In this document: positions 17,205-24,783 of the stretch, piece after piece | Layout: the number at the start of each line of letters is the position of its first letter | How positions within the stretch are numbered: position 1 is the first letter of the stretch | Source of the DNA: Variovorax ginsengisoli | Lineage (GTDB): Bacteria > Pseudomonadota > Gammaproteobacteria > Burkholderiales > Burkholderiaceae_C | Length of the DNA stretch: 64,000 nucleotides | Direction of reading: 5' to 3' | Assembly (NCBI RefSeq): GCF_030486595.1 | Contig: NZ_JAUJZH010000016.1 | Location: 117,895 to 181,894, forward strand | Notes under the pieces: generated by a model | Seen by the model: the letters and a program-made list of their open reading frames with translations, nothing else | Told to the model about the DNA's origin: nothing | The model's database searches: none | Position numbers and translations under genes: made by a program

Positions 17205-18152
17205 ATGAACGCGCCACGCACAAGGGTGCAGCGGCGCCCTGTGCATGGGGTGTTGCTGCTCGACAAACCGCTGGGTCTCTCCAGCAACCAGGCCTTGCAG
17301 AAGGCCAAGTGGTTGCTGCGCGCCGAAAAAGCCGGCCACACCGGCACGCTCGATCCGCTCGCGACCGGCGTGCTGCCGTTGTGCTTCGGCTCGGCCACCA
17401 AGTTCAGCCAGCTCCACCTCGACGCCGACAAGACCTATGAGGCGCGCGCCCGCCTGGGCGTGAAGACCGCCACCGGCGATGCCGAGGGCGATGTGATCGC
17501 CGAACGGCCGGTGGCCGTCGCCGCCGACGACCTGGCGCGCGTGCAGTCGCAGTTCACCGGCCCGATCCGCCAGGTGCCGCCGATGCACAGCGCGCTCAAG
17601 AAGGACGGCAAGGCGCTCTACGAATACGCCCGCGAGGGCATCGAGGTCGAGCGCGCGCCGCGCGACGTCGTGATCTACAAGCTCGCGCTGGCGGCGCTCT
17701 CGGACATCGACATCCGCATCGAGGCGTCCGTCAGCAAGGGCACCTACATCCGGACGCTCGGCGAGGACATCGGCGAGGCCCTCGGCTGCGGCGCCCACCT
17801 CACTTCGCTGCGCCGCACCGCCACCGGCGGTTTCGATGTCTCGCAGTGCATCACGCTCGAGGCCCTCGAAGCCATGTCCGAGGACGAGCGGCTGGCCTGC
17901 CTGCTGCCGACCGAAGCCTTGGTGGCCGATCACACGCGCGTCACGCTCGGCGCCGAAGATGCCGGGCGCTTCCTTTCCGGCCTGCGCCGGCGCGGCCCCT
18001 GGCCCGACGCGCCCGCCGTGGCGGTGTTCGGCAACGAGCCCGAAGCCTTCCTTGGCACGGCCCACGTGAAGGCCGGCGAACTGATACCGGGGCGGCTGCT
18101 GAGCCCCATCGAAATCCAGCAGACATTACTTTTGACCGAAGCGACACCATGA
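17205..18152 (+). CDS. truB: tRNA pseudouridine(55) synthase
   Basis: 315-residue enzyme making pseudouridine-55 in the T-loop of tRNAs. The catalytic aspartate is Asp50 in KAGHTGTLDPLATG, and KTYEARARLGVKTATGDAEG and VSKGTYIRTLGEDIG are further family motifs. The C-terminal extension is PUA-like. The start is 2 bases after the rbfA stop and the last codons overlap typA by ATGA, so the three genes are translationally coupled. Confidence 0.96.
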   Translation: MNAPRTRVQRRPVHGVLLLDKPLGLSSNQALQKAKWLLRAEKAGHTGTLDPLATGVLPLCFGSATKFSQLHLDADKTYEARARLGVKTATGDAEGDVIAERPVAVAADDLARVQSQFTGPIRQVPPMHSALKKDGKALYEYAREGIEVERAPRDVVIYKLALAALSDIDIRIEASVSKGTYIRTLGEDIGEALGCGAHLTSLRRTATGGFDVSQCITLEALEAMSEDERLACLLPTEALVADHTRVTLGAEDAGRFLSGLRRRGPWPDAPAVAVFGNEPEAFLGTAHVKAGELIPGRLLSPIEIQQTLLLTEATP

Positions 18153-19972
18153 CCCAACAGATTCGCAACATCGCCATCATCGCCCACGTGGACCATGGCA
18201 AGACCACCATGGTCGACCAGCTGCTGCGCCAGTCCGGCACCTTCGCCGAGCACGAGAAGGTGGTAGACACCGTGATGGACAACAACGCGATCGAAAAAGA
18301 GCGCGGCATCACGATCCTGGCCAAGAACTGCGCCGTGACCTGGGAAGGCACGCACATCAACATCGTCGACACCCCCGGCCACGCGGACTTCGGCGGCGAG
18401 GTCGAGCGTGCGCTGAGCATGGTGGACGGTGTGGTGCTGCTGATCGACGCCCAGGAAGGCCCGATGCCCCAGACCCGCTTCGTGACCAAGAAGGCGCTGG
18501 CCCTGGGCCTGAAGCCGATCCTGGTGGTGAACAAGGTCGACAAGCCGGGCGCGCGTCCCGACTACGTGGTGAACGCAGCCTTCGACCTGTTCGACAAGCT
18601 CGGCGCAACCGACGAGCAGCTCGACTTCCCGGTGGTCTATGCCTCGGGCATCAACGGCTGGTCGTCGCTCGAAGAAGGCGGCCAGGGCGAGCAGTGGGGC
18701 CCCGACATGTCGGCCCTGTTCAACACCATCCTGAAGCACGTGCCGGCCCAGAAGGGCGACCCGAAGGCGCCGCTGCAGCTGCAGATCTCGGCGCTCGACT
18801 TCTCGACCTTCGTCGGCCGCATCGGCGTGGGCCGCATCAGCCAGGGCACCATCAAGCCCATGATGGACGTGGTCGTCATGGAAGGCCCGGACGGCAAGAC
18901 CGTCAAGGGCCGCGTCAACCAGGTGCTGACCTTCCAGGGCCTGGAGCGCGTGCAGGCCACCGAGGCCGGCCCGGGCGAGATCGTGCTGATCAACGGCATC
19001 TCCGACATCGGCATCGGCGTCACCGTGACCGACCCGACGAACCCGGCGCCGCTGCCGATGCTCAAGGTCGACGAGCCGACCCTGACCATGAACTTCTGCG
19101 TCAACACCAGTCCGCTGGCCGGCCGCGAAGGCAAGTACGTCACCAGCCGCCAGATCTGGGACCGCCTGCAAAAGGAACTGCAGCACAACGTGGCGTTGCG
19201 CGTGAGCGAGACCGACGAGGAAGGCATCTTCGAAGTGATGGGCCGCGGTGAACTGCACCTGACCATCCTGCTGGAGAACATGCGCCGCGAGGGCTTCGAA
19301 ATGGCCGTGTCCAAGCCGCGCGTGGTGTTCCGCGAGATCAACGGCGAGAAGCACGAGCCGATCGAGCTCGTCACGGCCGACATCGAGGACCAGCACCAGG
19401 GCGGCGTGATGCAGGCGCTGGGCGAGCGCAAGGGCGAACTCGTCAACATGGAACCGGACGGCCGCGGCCGCGTGCGCCTCGAGTACCGGATTCCGGCGCG
19501 CGGCCTGATCGGCTTCACCAACGAATTCCTGAACCTGACGCGCGGCTCGGGCCTGATCTCGAACATCTTCGACCGCTACGAACCCTTCAAGGGCGAGATC
19601 GGCAGCCGCAAGAACGGCGTGCTGATCTCGATGGACGACGGCGAGATCTTCACCTACGCGCTGGGCAAGCTGGACGACCGCGGCCGCATGTTCGTGCGTG
19701 CCAACGATCCGGTGTACGAAGGCATGATCGTCGGCATCCACAGCCGCGACAACGACCTGGTGGTCAACGCCACGCGCACCAAGCAGCTGACCAACTTCCG
19801 TGTCTCGGGCAAGGAAGACGCGATCAAGATCACGCCCCCGATCGAGCTCACGCTCGAATACGGCGTCGAGTTCATCGAGGACGACGAACTGGTCGAGATC
19901 ACGCCCAAGAGCGTGCGCCTGCGCAAGCGCTACCTGAAGGAACACGAGCGCAAGCGCGCTTCGCGCGAGTAA
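18149..19972 (+). CDS. typA: Ribosome-dependent GTPase TypA/BipA
   Basis: 607-residue translational GTPase important for ribosome assembly and stress or cold adaptation. G1 is AHVDHGKT (12-19), with DTPGHADFGGEVER for G3 and NKVDKPGARP for G4. EF-G-like domains II, III and V and the BipA-specific C-terminal domain follow. The start overlaps the truB stop (ATGA). Placement of typA right after truB is common in Burkholderiales. Confidence 0.96.
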   Translation: MTQQIRNIAIIAHVDHGKTTMVDQLLRQSGTFAEHEKVVDTVMDNNAIEKERGITILAKNCAVTWEGTHINIVDTPGHADFGGEVERALSMVDGVVLLIDAQEGPMPQTRFVTKKALALGLKPILVVNKVDKPGARPDYVVNAAFDLFDKLGATDEQLDFPVVYASGINGWSSLEEGGQGEQWGPDMSALFNTILKHVPAQKGDPKAPLQLQISALDFSTFVGRIGVGRISQGTIKPMMDVVVMEGPDGKTVKGRVNQVLTFQGLERVQATEAGPGEIVLINGISDIGIGVTVTDPTNPAPLPMLKVDEPTLTMNFCVNTSPLAGREGKYVTSRQIWDRLQKELQHNVALRVSETDEEGIFEVMGRGELHLTILLENMRREGFEMAVSKPRVVFREINGEKHEPIELVTADIEDQHQGGVMQALGERKGELVNMEPDGRGRVRLEYRIPARGLIGFTNEFLNLTRGSGLISNIFDRYEPFKGEIGSRKNGVLISMDDGEIFTYALGKLDDRGRMFVRANDPVYEGMIVGIHSRDNDLVVNATRTKQLTNFRVSGKEDAIKITPPIELTLEYGVEFIEDDELVEITPKSVRLRKRYLKEHERKRASRE

Positions 19973-19985
19973 GCGCCACAAGGCC

Positions 19986-20900
19986 ATGAGCGGACGTGGT
20001 CTGACCCACGGGCGTGCCGTCTGGCTGATGGTCTGCGTCACCTTGATGTGGGCCACGGCCGGAGTCGTCACGCGGCATCTGGAGCACGCGCGCAGCTTCG
20101 AGGTGACGTTCTGGCGCAGCTTCTTCACGCTGGTTTCGCTGGTCGTGATCCTGCCGCTCTGGCAGGGCCGCGCGGTGTTCGCGAAGCTTCGCCAGGGCGG
20201 GCGCGAACTGTGGATCTCCGGCGTTTGCTGGAGCGTGATGTTCACGGCCTTCATGGTCGCGCTCACCCTGACCAGCGTCGCCAACGTGCTGGTCACGATG
20301 GCGCTCGGTCCATTGCTGACGGCGCTCGGCGCCCGGATCTTCATCGGCCACAAGCTGCCGGCGCGGACCTGGGCGGCGATCGTGGTGGCGGGCCTCGGCA
20401 TCGGCTGGATGTACGGCACCCAGCTCGGCGAAGGTCAACTGCTCGGCACCCTGGTGGCGCTCTGCGTGCCGCTGGCCGGCGCCTGCAACTGGACCGTGGT
20501 CCAGCATGCGCATGCCAAGGGGCACGACATCGACCTGGTGCCGGCCGTGCTGATCGGGGCCGCGATCTCGACGCTGGTCACGCTGCCGCTGGCCTGGCCG
20601 TTCCAGGCCAATGCGCACGACCTCGGACTGCTGGCCTTCCTGGGCCTGTTCCAGCTGGCGATTCCCTGCGTTCTCTCGGTGTTGTGCGCGCGCGTGCTGA
20701 AGGCGCCCGAAGTGGCGCTGCTGGCGCTGCTAGAAGTGATCTTCGGCATCGCGCTGGCCTGGATCGGCGCCGGCGAGGAGCCCGAGCCGAGCGTGCTGAC
20801 GGGCGGCGCGCTGGTCATCGGCGCCCTGGTCTTCAACGAACTGCTGGGTCTGAGGGAGCGGCGGGACGCCTCGCGCCAGGCGCTGACTGCGGCGCGATGA
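19986..20900 (+). CDS. EamA/DMT-family transporter
   Basis: 304-residue drug/metabolite transporter with about ten membrane helices in two EamA repeats (residues about 10-145 and 155-290). MWATAGVVTRHLE near the N-terminus and the repeated P-x-W-type turns are typical. Substrate not predictable. It begins 13 bases after the typA stop and probably shares its transcript; a hairpin terminator at 20911-20935 closes the unit. Confidence 0.85.
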   Translation: MSGRGLTHGRAVWLMVCVTLMWATAGVVTRHLEHARSFEVTFWRSFFTLVSLVVILPLWQGRAVFAKLRQGGRELWISGVCWSVMFTAFMVALTLTSVANVLVTMALGPLLTALGARIFIGHKLPARTWAAIVVAGLGIGWMYGTQLGEGQLLGTLVALCVPLAGACNWTVVQHAHAKGHDIDLVPAVLIGAAISTLVTLPLAWPFQANAHDLGLLAFLGLFQLAIPCVLSVLCARVLKAPEVALLALLEVIFGIALAWIGAGEEPEPSVLTGGALVIGALVFNELLGLRERRDASRQALTAAR

Positions 20901-20903
20901 CGC

Positions 20904-20937
20904 GCAAAAAAATGCCGGCGTCCAGCGCCGGCATTCT
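20904..20937. terminator. Bidirectional intrinsic terminator
   Basis: AATGCCGGCG (20911-20920) and CGCCGGCATT (20926-20935) form a perfect 10-base-pair stem with a TCCAG loop. Seven A residues precede it (a U-tract for the minus strand) and TTCTTC follows it. It lies between the convergent EamA gene and lipoprotein gene and should stop both. Confidence 0.82.
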
Positions 20938-20970
20938 TCATCGACACGCCGTTCAGGCGCGTCTTCGGCC

Positions 20971-21354
20971 TCAGGGCCGGGCCACCTTCCAGACGCCGTT
21001 GAAGCCGTCGCCGGTCTTGTCGCCGGTCTTGGTGTCCTTCGACCAGTAGTACAGCGGCGCGCCCTTGTAGGCCCATTGCTTGGTGCCGTCCTCGCGCGTG
21101 ATGATGGTGTAGGCACCCATCGGCTTGGCCGTGTCGGCCACCTTGAGTGCCGGCCAGGCGGTGATGCAGGGGCCGTTGCAGGCGGACTTGCCGCTGCCGA
21201 CGACGTCGCGGTCGAAGGTGTAGAGCGTCATGCCGGTGGGGCCGATCAGCACGCCGTCGGCGGTGCGGGTCGGAGTGTCCGGCGCCTTGCTGGACATGCT
21301 GCCGCAACCGGCGAGCAGGGCAGCGGCAAGAATCGAGGCGCTGAGCAGTTTCAT
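20971..21354 (-). CDS. Small secreted lipoprotein with Lipoprotein_15 repeats
   Basis: 127-residue protein with a lipoprotein signal (ALLAGCGS, Cys at about residue 17) and the PF03640-type motif TLYTFDRDVVGSGKSACNGPCITAWPAL followed by a second repeat YKGAPLYYWSKD; quoted here only in part as TLYTFDRD, CNGPCITAWPAL and APLYYW. Function unknown; relatives accompany ECF sigma/anti-sigma pairs and may be envelope stress or redox related. A GAAGGAG site precedes the ATG at 21354. It follows the anti-sigma gene by 47 bases on the same strand, so it is probably in the same operon. Confidence 0.85.
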   Translation of the reverse strand: MKLLSASILAAALLAGCGSMSSKAPDTPTRTADGVLIGPTGMTLYTFDRDVVGSGKSACNGPCITAWPALKVADTAKPMGAYTIITREDGTKQWAYKGAPLYYWSKDTKTGDKTGDGFNGVWKVARP

Positions 21355-21401
21355 GAAGTTTTCTCCTTCGGTTAAAAAAATCGGAATGCAGCCCGGACAG
21401 T

Positions 21402-22139
21402 CTAGCCGCCGGTACTTTCGAGTTGACGGTACACGGCGGTCGCCAGGGCCAGCAAGGCATCGCGCGGAAGCGCGCCCGCCAGAGCGTAGCCGAAGCCGCG
21501 ATCGACCCAGTAGAAGCTCGGCACCGGGCCCTCGGTGGCGAAGCGGAAGGCGGTTTCGTCCGACCCCGACGCCGCAGCGCCGTCGAGGCTGCCGAGGTAC
21601 AGCGTCACGCGTTCGCCGCCGGCACCTTCGAACATGAACTGTGCCCTGGGCCCCTGGCTGCCCGGCAGCAGGCGGCCGCCGACGAGCGTGTAGCCCTGGG
21701 CCGACAGATCGGGCAGTCTCAAGGGCCGGTCGAGCCGCCGGGAGAGCCACTGGAGCAGGTGCTGCTGCTCGGCCGCGGCGACCTCCACCGGATGCCGCTT
21801 CTCGGGCGTGTAGACCGCATGCGCGACCGTTGCCGCGTGCACGAACTCCTGCGCGGCCGGCACGGCACGGGCCAGCCGAGCGCTGTTGCCGGTGGCGCGC
21901 AGCCACTGCGAATTGGCGATCCAGCCGGCGCCGAAGGCGATCAGCACGGCAGCCGCCATGCCTCCCCAGCGCAGCCATGGGGCGTCGGCGCGTCGCGGCC
22001 CGCCCCCGGCGCCCGCTGCCGCCAGCAGGTTCGCGGGCACGGGCTCGTCGAGCACCTCGCGATGCAGGTGGCGCAGGGCGTCGCGCTGGGCCAGCCAGGC
22101 GTTCGGATCGTCGTCGAGGGGTGGAGGCGGGGTATTCAT
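21402..22139 (-). CDS. Anti-sigma factor (membrane-anchored)
   Basis: 245 residues: a short cytoplasmic N-terminus rich in Asp and Leu (residues 1-60), one membrane helix (about 68-90, GGMAAAVLIAFGAGWIA) and a periplasmic domain of about 150 residues, as in class I anti-sigma factors that hold an ECF sigma factor at the membrane. No zinc-binding HxxxCxxC motif is seen. Immediately downstream of the ECF sigma gene (13-base gap). The start was set at MNTPPPPLDD, internal to a longer frame, because the longer frame overlaps the sigma gene. Confidence 0.85.
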   Translation of the reverse strand: MNTPPPPLDDDPNAWLAQRDALRHLHREVLDEPVPANLLAAAGAGGGPRRADAPWLRWGGMAAAVLIAFGAGWIANSQWLRATGNSARLARAVPAAQEFVHAATVAHAVYTPEKRHPVEVAAAEQQHLLQWLSRRLDRPLRLPDLSAQGYTLVGGRLLPGSQGPRAQFMFEGAGGERVTLYLGSLDGAAASGSDETAFRFATEGPVPSFYWVDRGFGYALAGALPRDALLALATAVYRQLESTGG

Positions 22140-22152
22140 GGCGAGCAGCCGG

Positions 22153-22659
22153 TTACTTGAGGCGGCGCAGGGCCGTGCGGCCGGCAACCGGCGGCGCCTC
22201 GTCCATCAGGGCCTGCAGGCGGGTGCGCGCCCGCGACAGCCGCGACATCACTGTTCCGGCCGGGATGCCGAGGACCTTCGCCACCTGGGCGTAGGACAGG
22301 TCCTCGAGCGCGACCAGGAGCAGCACCGCGCGCTGGTCTTCGGGCAGCAGCAGCAGGCAGCGCTGCAGGTCGATCGCCTGGTCGCGTTGCCCGTCTGCCG
22401 CGCGCAGTTCATGCGCGGCCTCGTCGATGTCGACCATGGCGCGCGGCGGCGCCCGCCGCATCTGGCTGGCGAACTGGTTGTGCATGACCGTGAACAGCCA
22501 GGCCCGCAGGTCGGTCCCCAGGCTCCAGAGCCGCCATTTGCTGCAGGCGCGCTCCAGCGTGTCCTGCACCAGGTCGTCGGCCGCCCAGGCGTCGCCGGTC
22601 AGCGCGCGGGCGTAGCGCCGCAGGCTCGGGATGTGGGGGACGAGGGCGCGTGGATCCAT
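22153..22659 (-). CDS. ECF-type RNA polymerase sigma factor
   Basis: 168-residue sigma-70 family protein with only regions 2 and 4. Region 2: RYARALTGDAWAADDLVQDT and LRAWLFTVMHNQF; region 4: LPEDQRAVLLLVALEDLSYA and GTVMSRLSRARTRLQ. First gene of an ECF, anti-sigma and lipoprotein operon. The promoter-like GGAAT-17-CGTTC just upstream suggests it drives its own transcription. Confidence 0.93.
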   Translation of the reverse strand: MDPRALVPHIPSLRRYARALTGDAWAADDLVQDTLERACSKWRLWSLGTDLRAWLFTVMHNQFASQMRRAPPRAMVDIDEAAHELRAADGQRDQAIDLQRCLLLLPEDQRAVLLLVALEDLSYAQVAKVLGIPAGTVMSRLSRARTRLQALMDEAPPVAGRTALRRLK

Positions 22660-22679
22660 GTCGGGTGTACCTGATGCAC

Positions 22680-22706
22680 GAACGCCGCCGGGCCGCCGTT
22701 TATTCC
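22680..22706 (-). promoter_or_regulatory. Candidate ECF-autoregulated promoter
   Basis: On the minus strand, GGAATAAA starts at 22706 and CGTTC at 22684; GGAAT and CGTTC are 17 bases apart, an arrangement typical of ECF-type -35 (GGAAT/GGAAC) and -10 (CGTT/CGTC) elements. The predicted start is about 12-15 bases before the sigma-factor ATG. The assignment rests on pattern and position only. Confidence 0.5.
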
Positions 22707-22731
22707 ACCGGCCGCGAAAAAAACTTCTTCG

Positions 22732-23211
22732 TCAACGGCTGCGGCTCTTCATGGCGCGCTCGACCTCGCGCTTGCCTTCGCGGTCTTTGATGGTGTCGCG
22801 CTTGTCGTGCTCGGCCTTGCCCTTGGCCAGGGCGATCTCGCACTTGACCTTGCCGGCCTTCCAGTGGAGGTTGAGCGGCACCAGCGTGTAGCCCTTCTGC
22901 TCGACCTTTCCGATCAGGCGGCGGATCTGCTCCTTGTGCAGCAGCAGCTTCTTGGTGCGCACCGAGTCGGGATTGATGTGGGTCGAAGCCGACTTGAGCG
23001 GATTGATCTGGCAGCCGATCACGTAGAGCTCGCCTTCGCGGATCACGACGTAGCCGTCGGTCAGCTGCACCTTGCCTTCGCGCAGCGACTTGACCTCCCA
23101 GCCTTCGAGCACCATGCCGGCCTCGAAGCGCTCTTCGAAGAAGTAGTTGTACGCGGCCTTCTTGTTGTCGGCGATGCGGGAGGAGGGGTCTTGCTTCTTT
23201 TTGGTGGCCAT
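22732..23211 (-). CDS. smpB: SsrA-binding protein SmpB
   Basis: 159-residue tmRNA partner for rescue of stalled ribosomes. Family motifs: NKKAAYNYFFEERFEAGMVL, GWEVKSLREGKVQL and a basic C-terminal tail (KDREGKREVERAMKSRSR). Divergent from ratA with about 62 bases between starts, the usual smpB/ratA/rnfH arrangement of proteobacteria. Confidence 0.97.
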   Translation of the reverse strand: MATKKKQDPSSRIADNKKAAYNYFFEERFEAGMVLEGWEVKSLREGKVQLTDGYVVIREGELYVIGCQINPLKSASTHINPDSVRTKKLLLHKEQIRRLIGKVEQKGYTLVPLNLHWKAGKVKCEIALAKGKAEHDKRDTIKDREGKREVERAMKSRSR

Positions 23212-23273
23212 GGTGTTTCAGGTGAGGGCTGCATGGCTTCAATACAATCCGTCGCGCACGCTGTGCCGATTCT

Positions 23274-23720
23274 ATGAAAACAGTCCACAAGTCCGTTCTA
23301 ATCTGGTACAGCGCCGAGGAGATGTACGCGCTCGTCACCGACGTGGCGAGGTATCCCGAGTTCCTGCCGTGGTGCGACCGCTCCAAGGTCATCGAGCAGA
23401 GCGAGCTCGGCATGACGGCCGAGGTCGGCCTCGCGTTCAGCGGTTTTCACCAGAGCTTCACGACCCGCAACACCCACGTGCCGGGCCGCGAGGTGCACCT
23501 GAAGCTGGTCGACGGCCCCTTCTCCAGCCTCGACGGCGTCTGGACCTTCACGCCGGTCGGCGAGGAGGGCGAACGCGCCTGCCGGGTCGAGCTCAACCTG
23601 AGCTACGGCTTCAGCAATTTCGCGCTGCAGGCGCTGGTCGGCCCGGTGTTCGACAAGGTCGCCTCGAACCTGGTGGAGGCCTTCGTGAAGCGCGCCGAGC
23701 AGGTCTACGGGGACGTGTGA
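23274..23720 (+). CDS. ratA: RatA-family START/Coq10-like protein
   Basis: 148-residue polyketide cyclase/START-fold protein of the RatA group. The N-terminus MKTVHKSVLIWYSAEEMYAL and DVARYPEFLPWC are diagnostic. Often annotated as a ribosome-association toxin, but homology to Coq10 suggests a role in ubiquinone binding or respiration; the sequence cannot decide between them. Overlaps rnfH by 1 base (TGATG). A TACAATC -10-like box lies 25 bases upstream of the start (23243-23249). Confidence 0.9.
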   Translation: MKTVHKSVLIWYSAEEMYALVTDVARYPEFLPWCDRSKVIEQSELGMTAEVGLAFSGFHQSFTTRNTHVPGREVHLKLVDGPFSSLDGVWTFTPVGEEGERACRVELNLSYGFSNFALQALVGPVFDKVASNLVEAFVKRAEQVYGDV

Positions 23721-24052
23721 TGCCGCGGGTCACGGTGGCCTGTTCGCCGGCAGCGCGCGAGGTTTTCGAGCAGGTCCTCGATGTCGCGCCGGGCGCGACC
23801 GTGCGCGATGCCGTCATGGCCAGCGGCCTGGCGCAGGCGCTGCCGGGTCTCGACTGGGCCTCGCTGTCGCCGGGCATCTGGGGCCGCGCGGTGGCATGGG
23901 ATCAGGCCGTGCGCGACCTGGACCGGGTCGAGCTGTGCCGCCCGCTCACGGTCGACCCCAAAGTGGCGCGCCGCGAGCGCTTTCGCCAGCAGGGCGTGCG
24001 CGGCACCGGGCTTTTCGCGAACCGCCGCAAGGGCGGCAAGGCCGGGTACTGA
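23720..24052 (+). CDS. rnfH: RnfH family ubiquitin-like protein
   Basis: 110-residue beta-grasp protein (MPRVTVACSPAAREVFEQ; VELCRPLTVDPKVARRERF near the end), matching the RnfH/UPF0125 family found next to ratA. The conserved PLTVDPKxAR segment is seen. Function not established; possibly sulfur or electron-transfer related by its ubiquitin-like fold. A basic Arg/Gly-rich tail (residues 92-110) is common in this group. Confidence 0.9.
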   Translation: MPRVTVACSPAAREVFEQVLDVAPGATVRDAVMASGLAQALPGLDWASLSPGIWGRAVAWDQAVRDLDRVELCRPLTVDPKVARRERFRQQGVRGTGLFANRRKGGKAGY

Positions 24053-24076
24053 AACGGCCGCCCCGGGCAGTGCCCG

Positions 24077-24613
24077 CTACTTGCAGTCGGCGGCGATGAC
24101 GGAATCGAGGCGCTTCTGCTCGCTGGCGCGCGCCTCGTCGTCCATGATGATGCGCTCGCCCTGGGCGTTCACGCGGGCGACCCGGATGCCGCTGTCCATG
24201 GTCGCCTTGCCCTGGCGCGCCCGGCTGCAGTTCTCGGCCTTGGCCTGGGCGAGCTTCTGCGCCTCGGCGGCCTGCTTGGCCTTCTCGGCCTCCTCGGCCT
24301 TGCGGGCCTTTTCTTCGAGCTCCTTGTCGACACCGGCGCCCTTGGCCGGGCCAGCCGGGACGGGCGCAGGGGCGGCTGGCGGCGTGGCCGCCGCAGTGTC
24401 GGTCGCGTCGCCCGCTGCCGACGGCGCGCTGAAGTTCAGCCGCTTGGGCGGCGGGCTGGGCCGGCGCAGGATGTTCTTTTCGGGGATGTCCGGTGGTGGC
24501 GCCTGGTCGCTGAAGACCTTCTTGTTGTCCTTGTCGAGCCATTGCCACTGGGCGTGTGCACCCAGGGGCAACAGGAAAATCGACCCGATGACGAGCAACT
24601 GCGCGAGCTTCAT
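24077..24613 (-). CDS. DUF4124 domain-containing exported protein
   Basis: 178 residues: a signal peptide (MKLAQLLVIGSIFLLPLGAHA), a DUF4124 domain immediately after it (WQWLDKDNKKVFSDQAPPPDIP), a Pro/Ala-rich linker, and a Glu/Lys/Ala-rich helical region (about 95-135) likely to be coiled coil. DUF4124 proteins are envelope-located and of unknown function. Diverges from guaB with about 170 bases between starts. Confidence 0.85.
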   Translation of the reverse strand: MKLAQLLVIGSIFLLPLGAHAQWQWLDKDNKKVFSDQAPPPDIPEKNILRRPSPPPKRLNFSAPSAAGDATDTAAATPPAAPAPVPAGPAKGAGVDKELEEKARKAEEAEKAKQAAEAQKLAQAKAENCSRARQGKATMDSGIRVARVNAQGERIIMDDEARASEQKRLDSVIAADCK

Positions 24614-24756
24614 GCGCCAAGTTTAGCGCCGCCTTACGTTTTGCAACGTGCTTGCTGGCGTATTTGCAACGCTTGCGCGGCATTTGGCCGCACCCGGAGC
24701 GTCGGGGGTGGCGGAAACGGCATGTCCCTTCGCCTGCCCGGACGCCGAGCCATCGT

Positions 24757-24762
24757 TACAAT
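24757..24762 (+). promoter_or_regulatory. Candidate -10 element of guaB
   Basis: TACAAT followed by C lies 21 bases before the guaB ATG; the sequence 17 bases upstream (CTGCCC) is a poor -35. The same hexamer type recurs before several genes in this window (see findings). Confidence 0.4.
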
Positions 24763-24783
24763 CCGTCTTTTGGAGCTTCACCC

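Noticed and set aside
13870..17223. Very long open frame on the minus strand opposite infB
   Set aside because: High GC codon bias gives long shadow frames; infB, rbfA and their motifs are clear on the plus strand, and the shadow has low-complexity His/Asp/Arg sequence without any family.
23274..23720. RatA as an active toxin of a toxin-antitoxin pair
   Set aside because: It belongs to the conserved smpB/ratA/rnfH block and to the Coq10-like START fold; no toxin-antitoxin features are seen, so it is not counted among the addiction modules.
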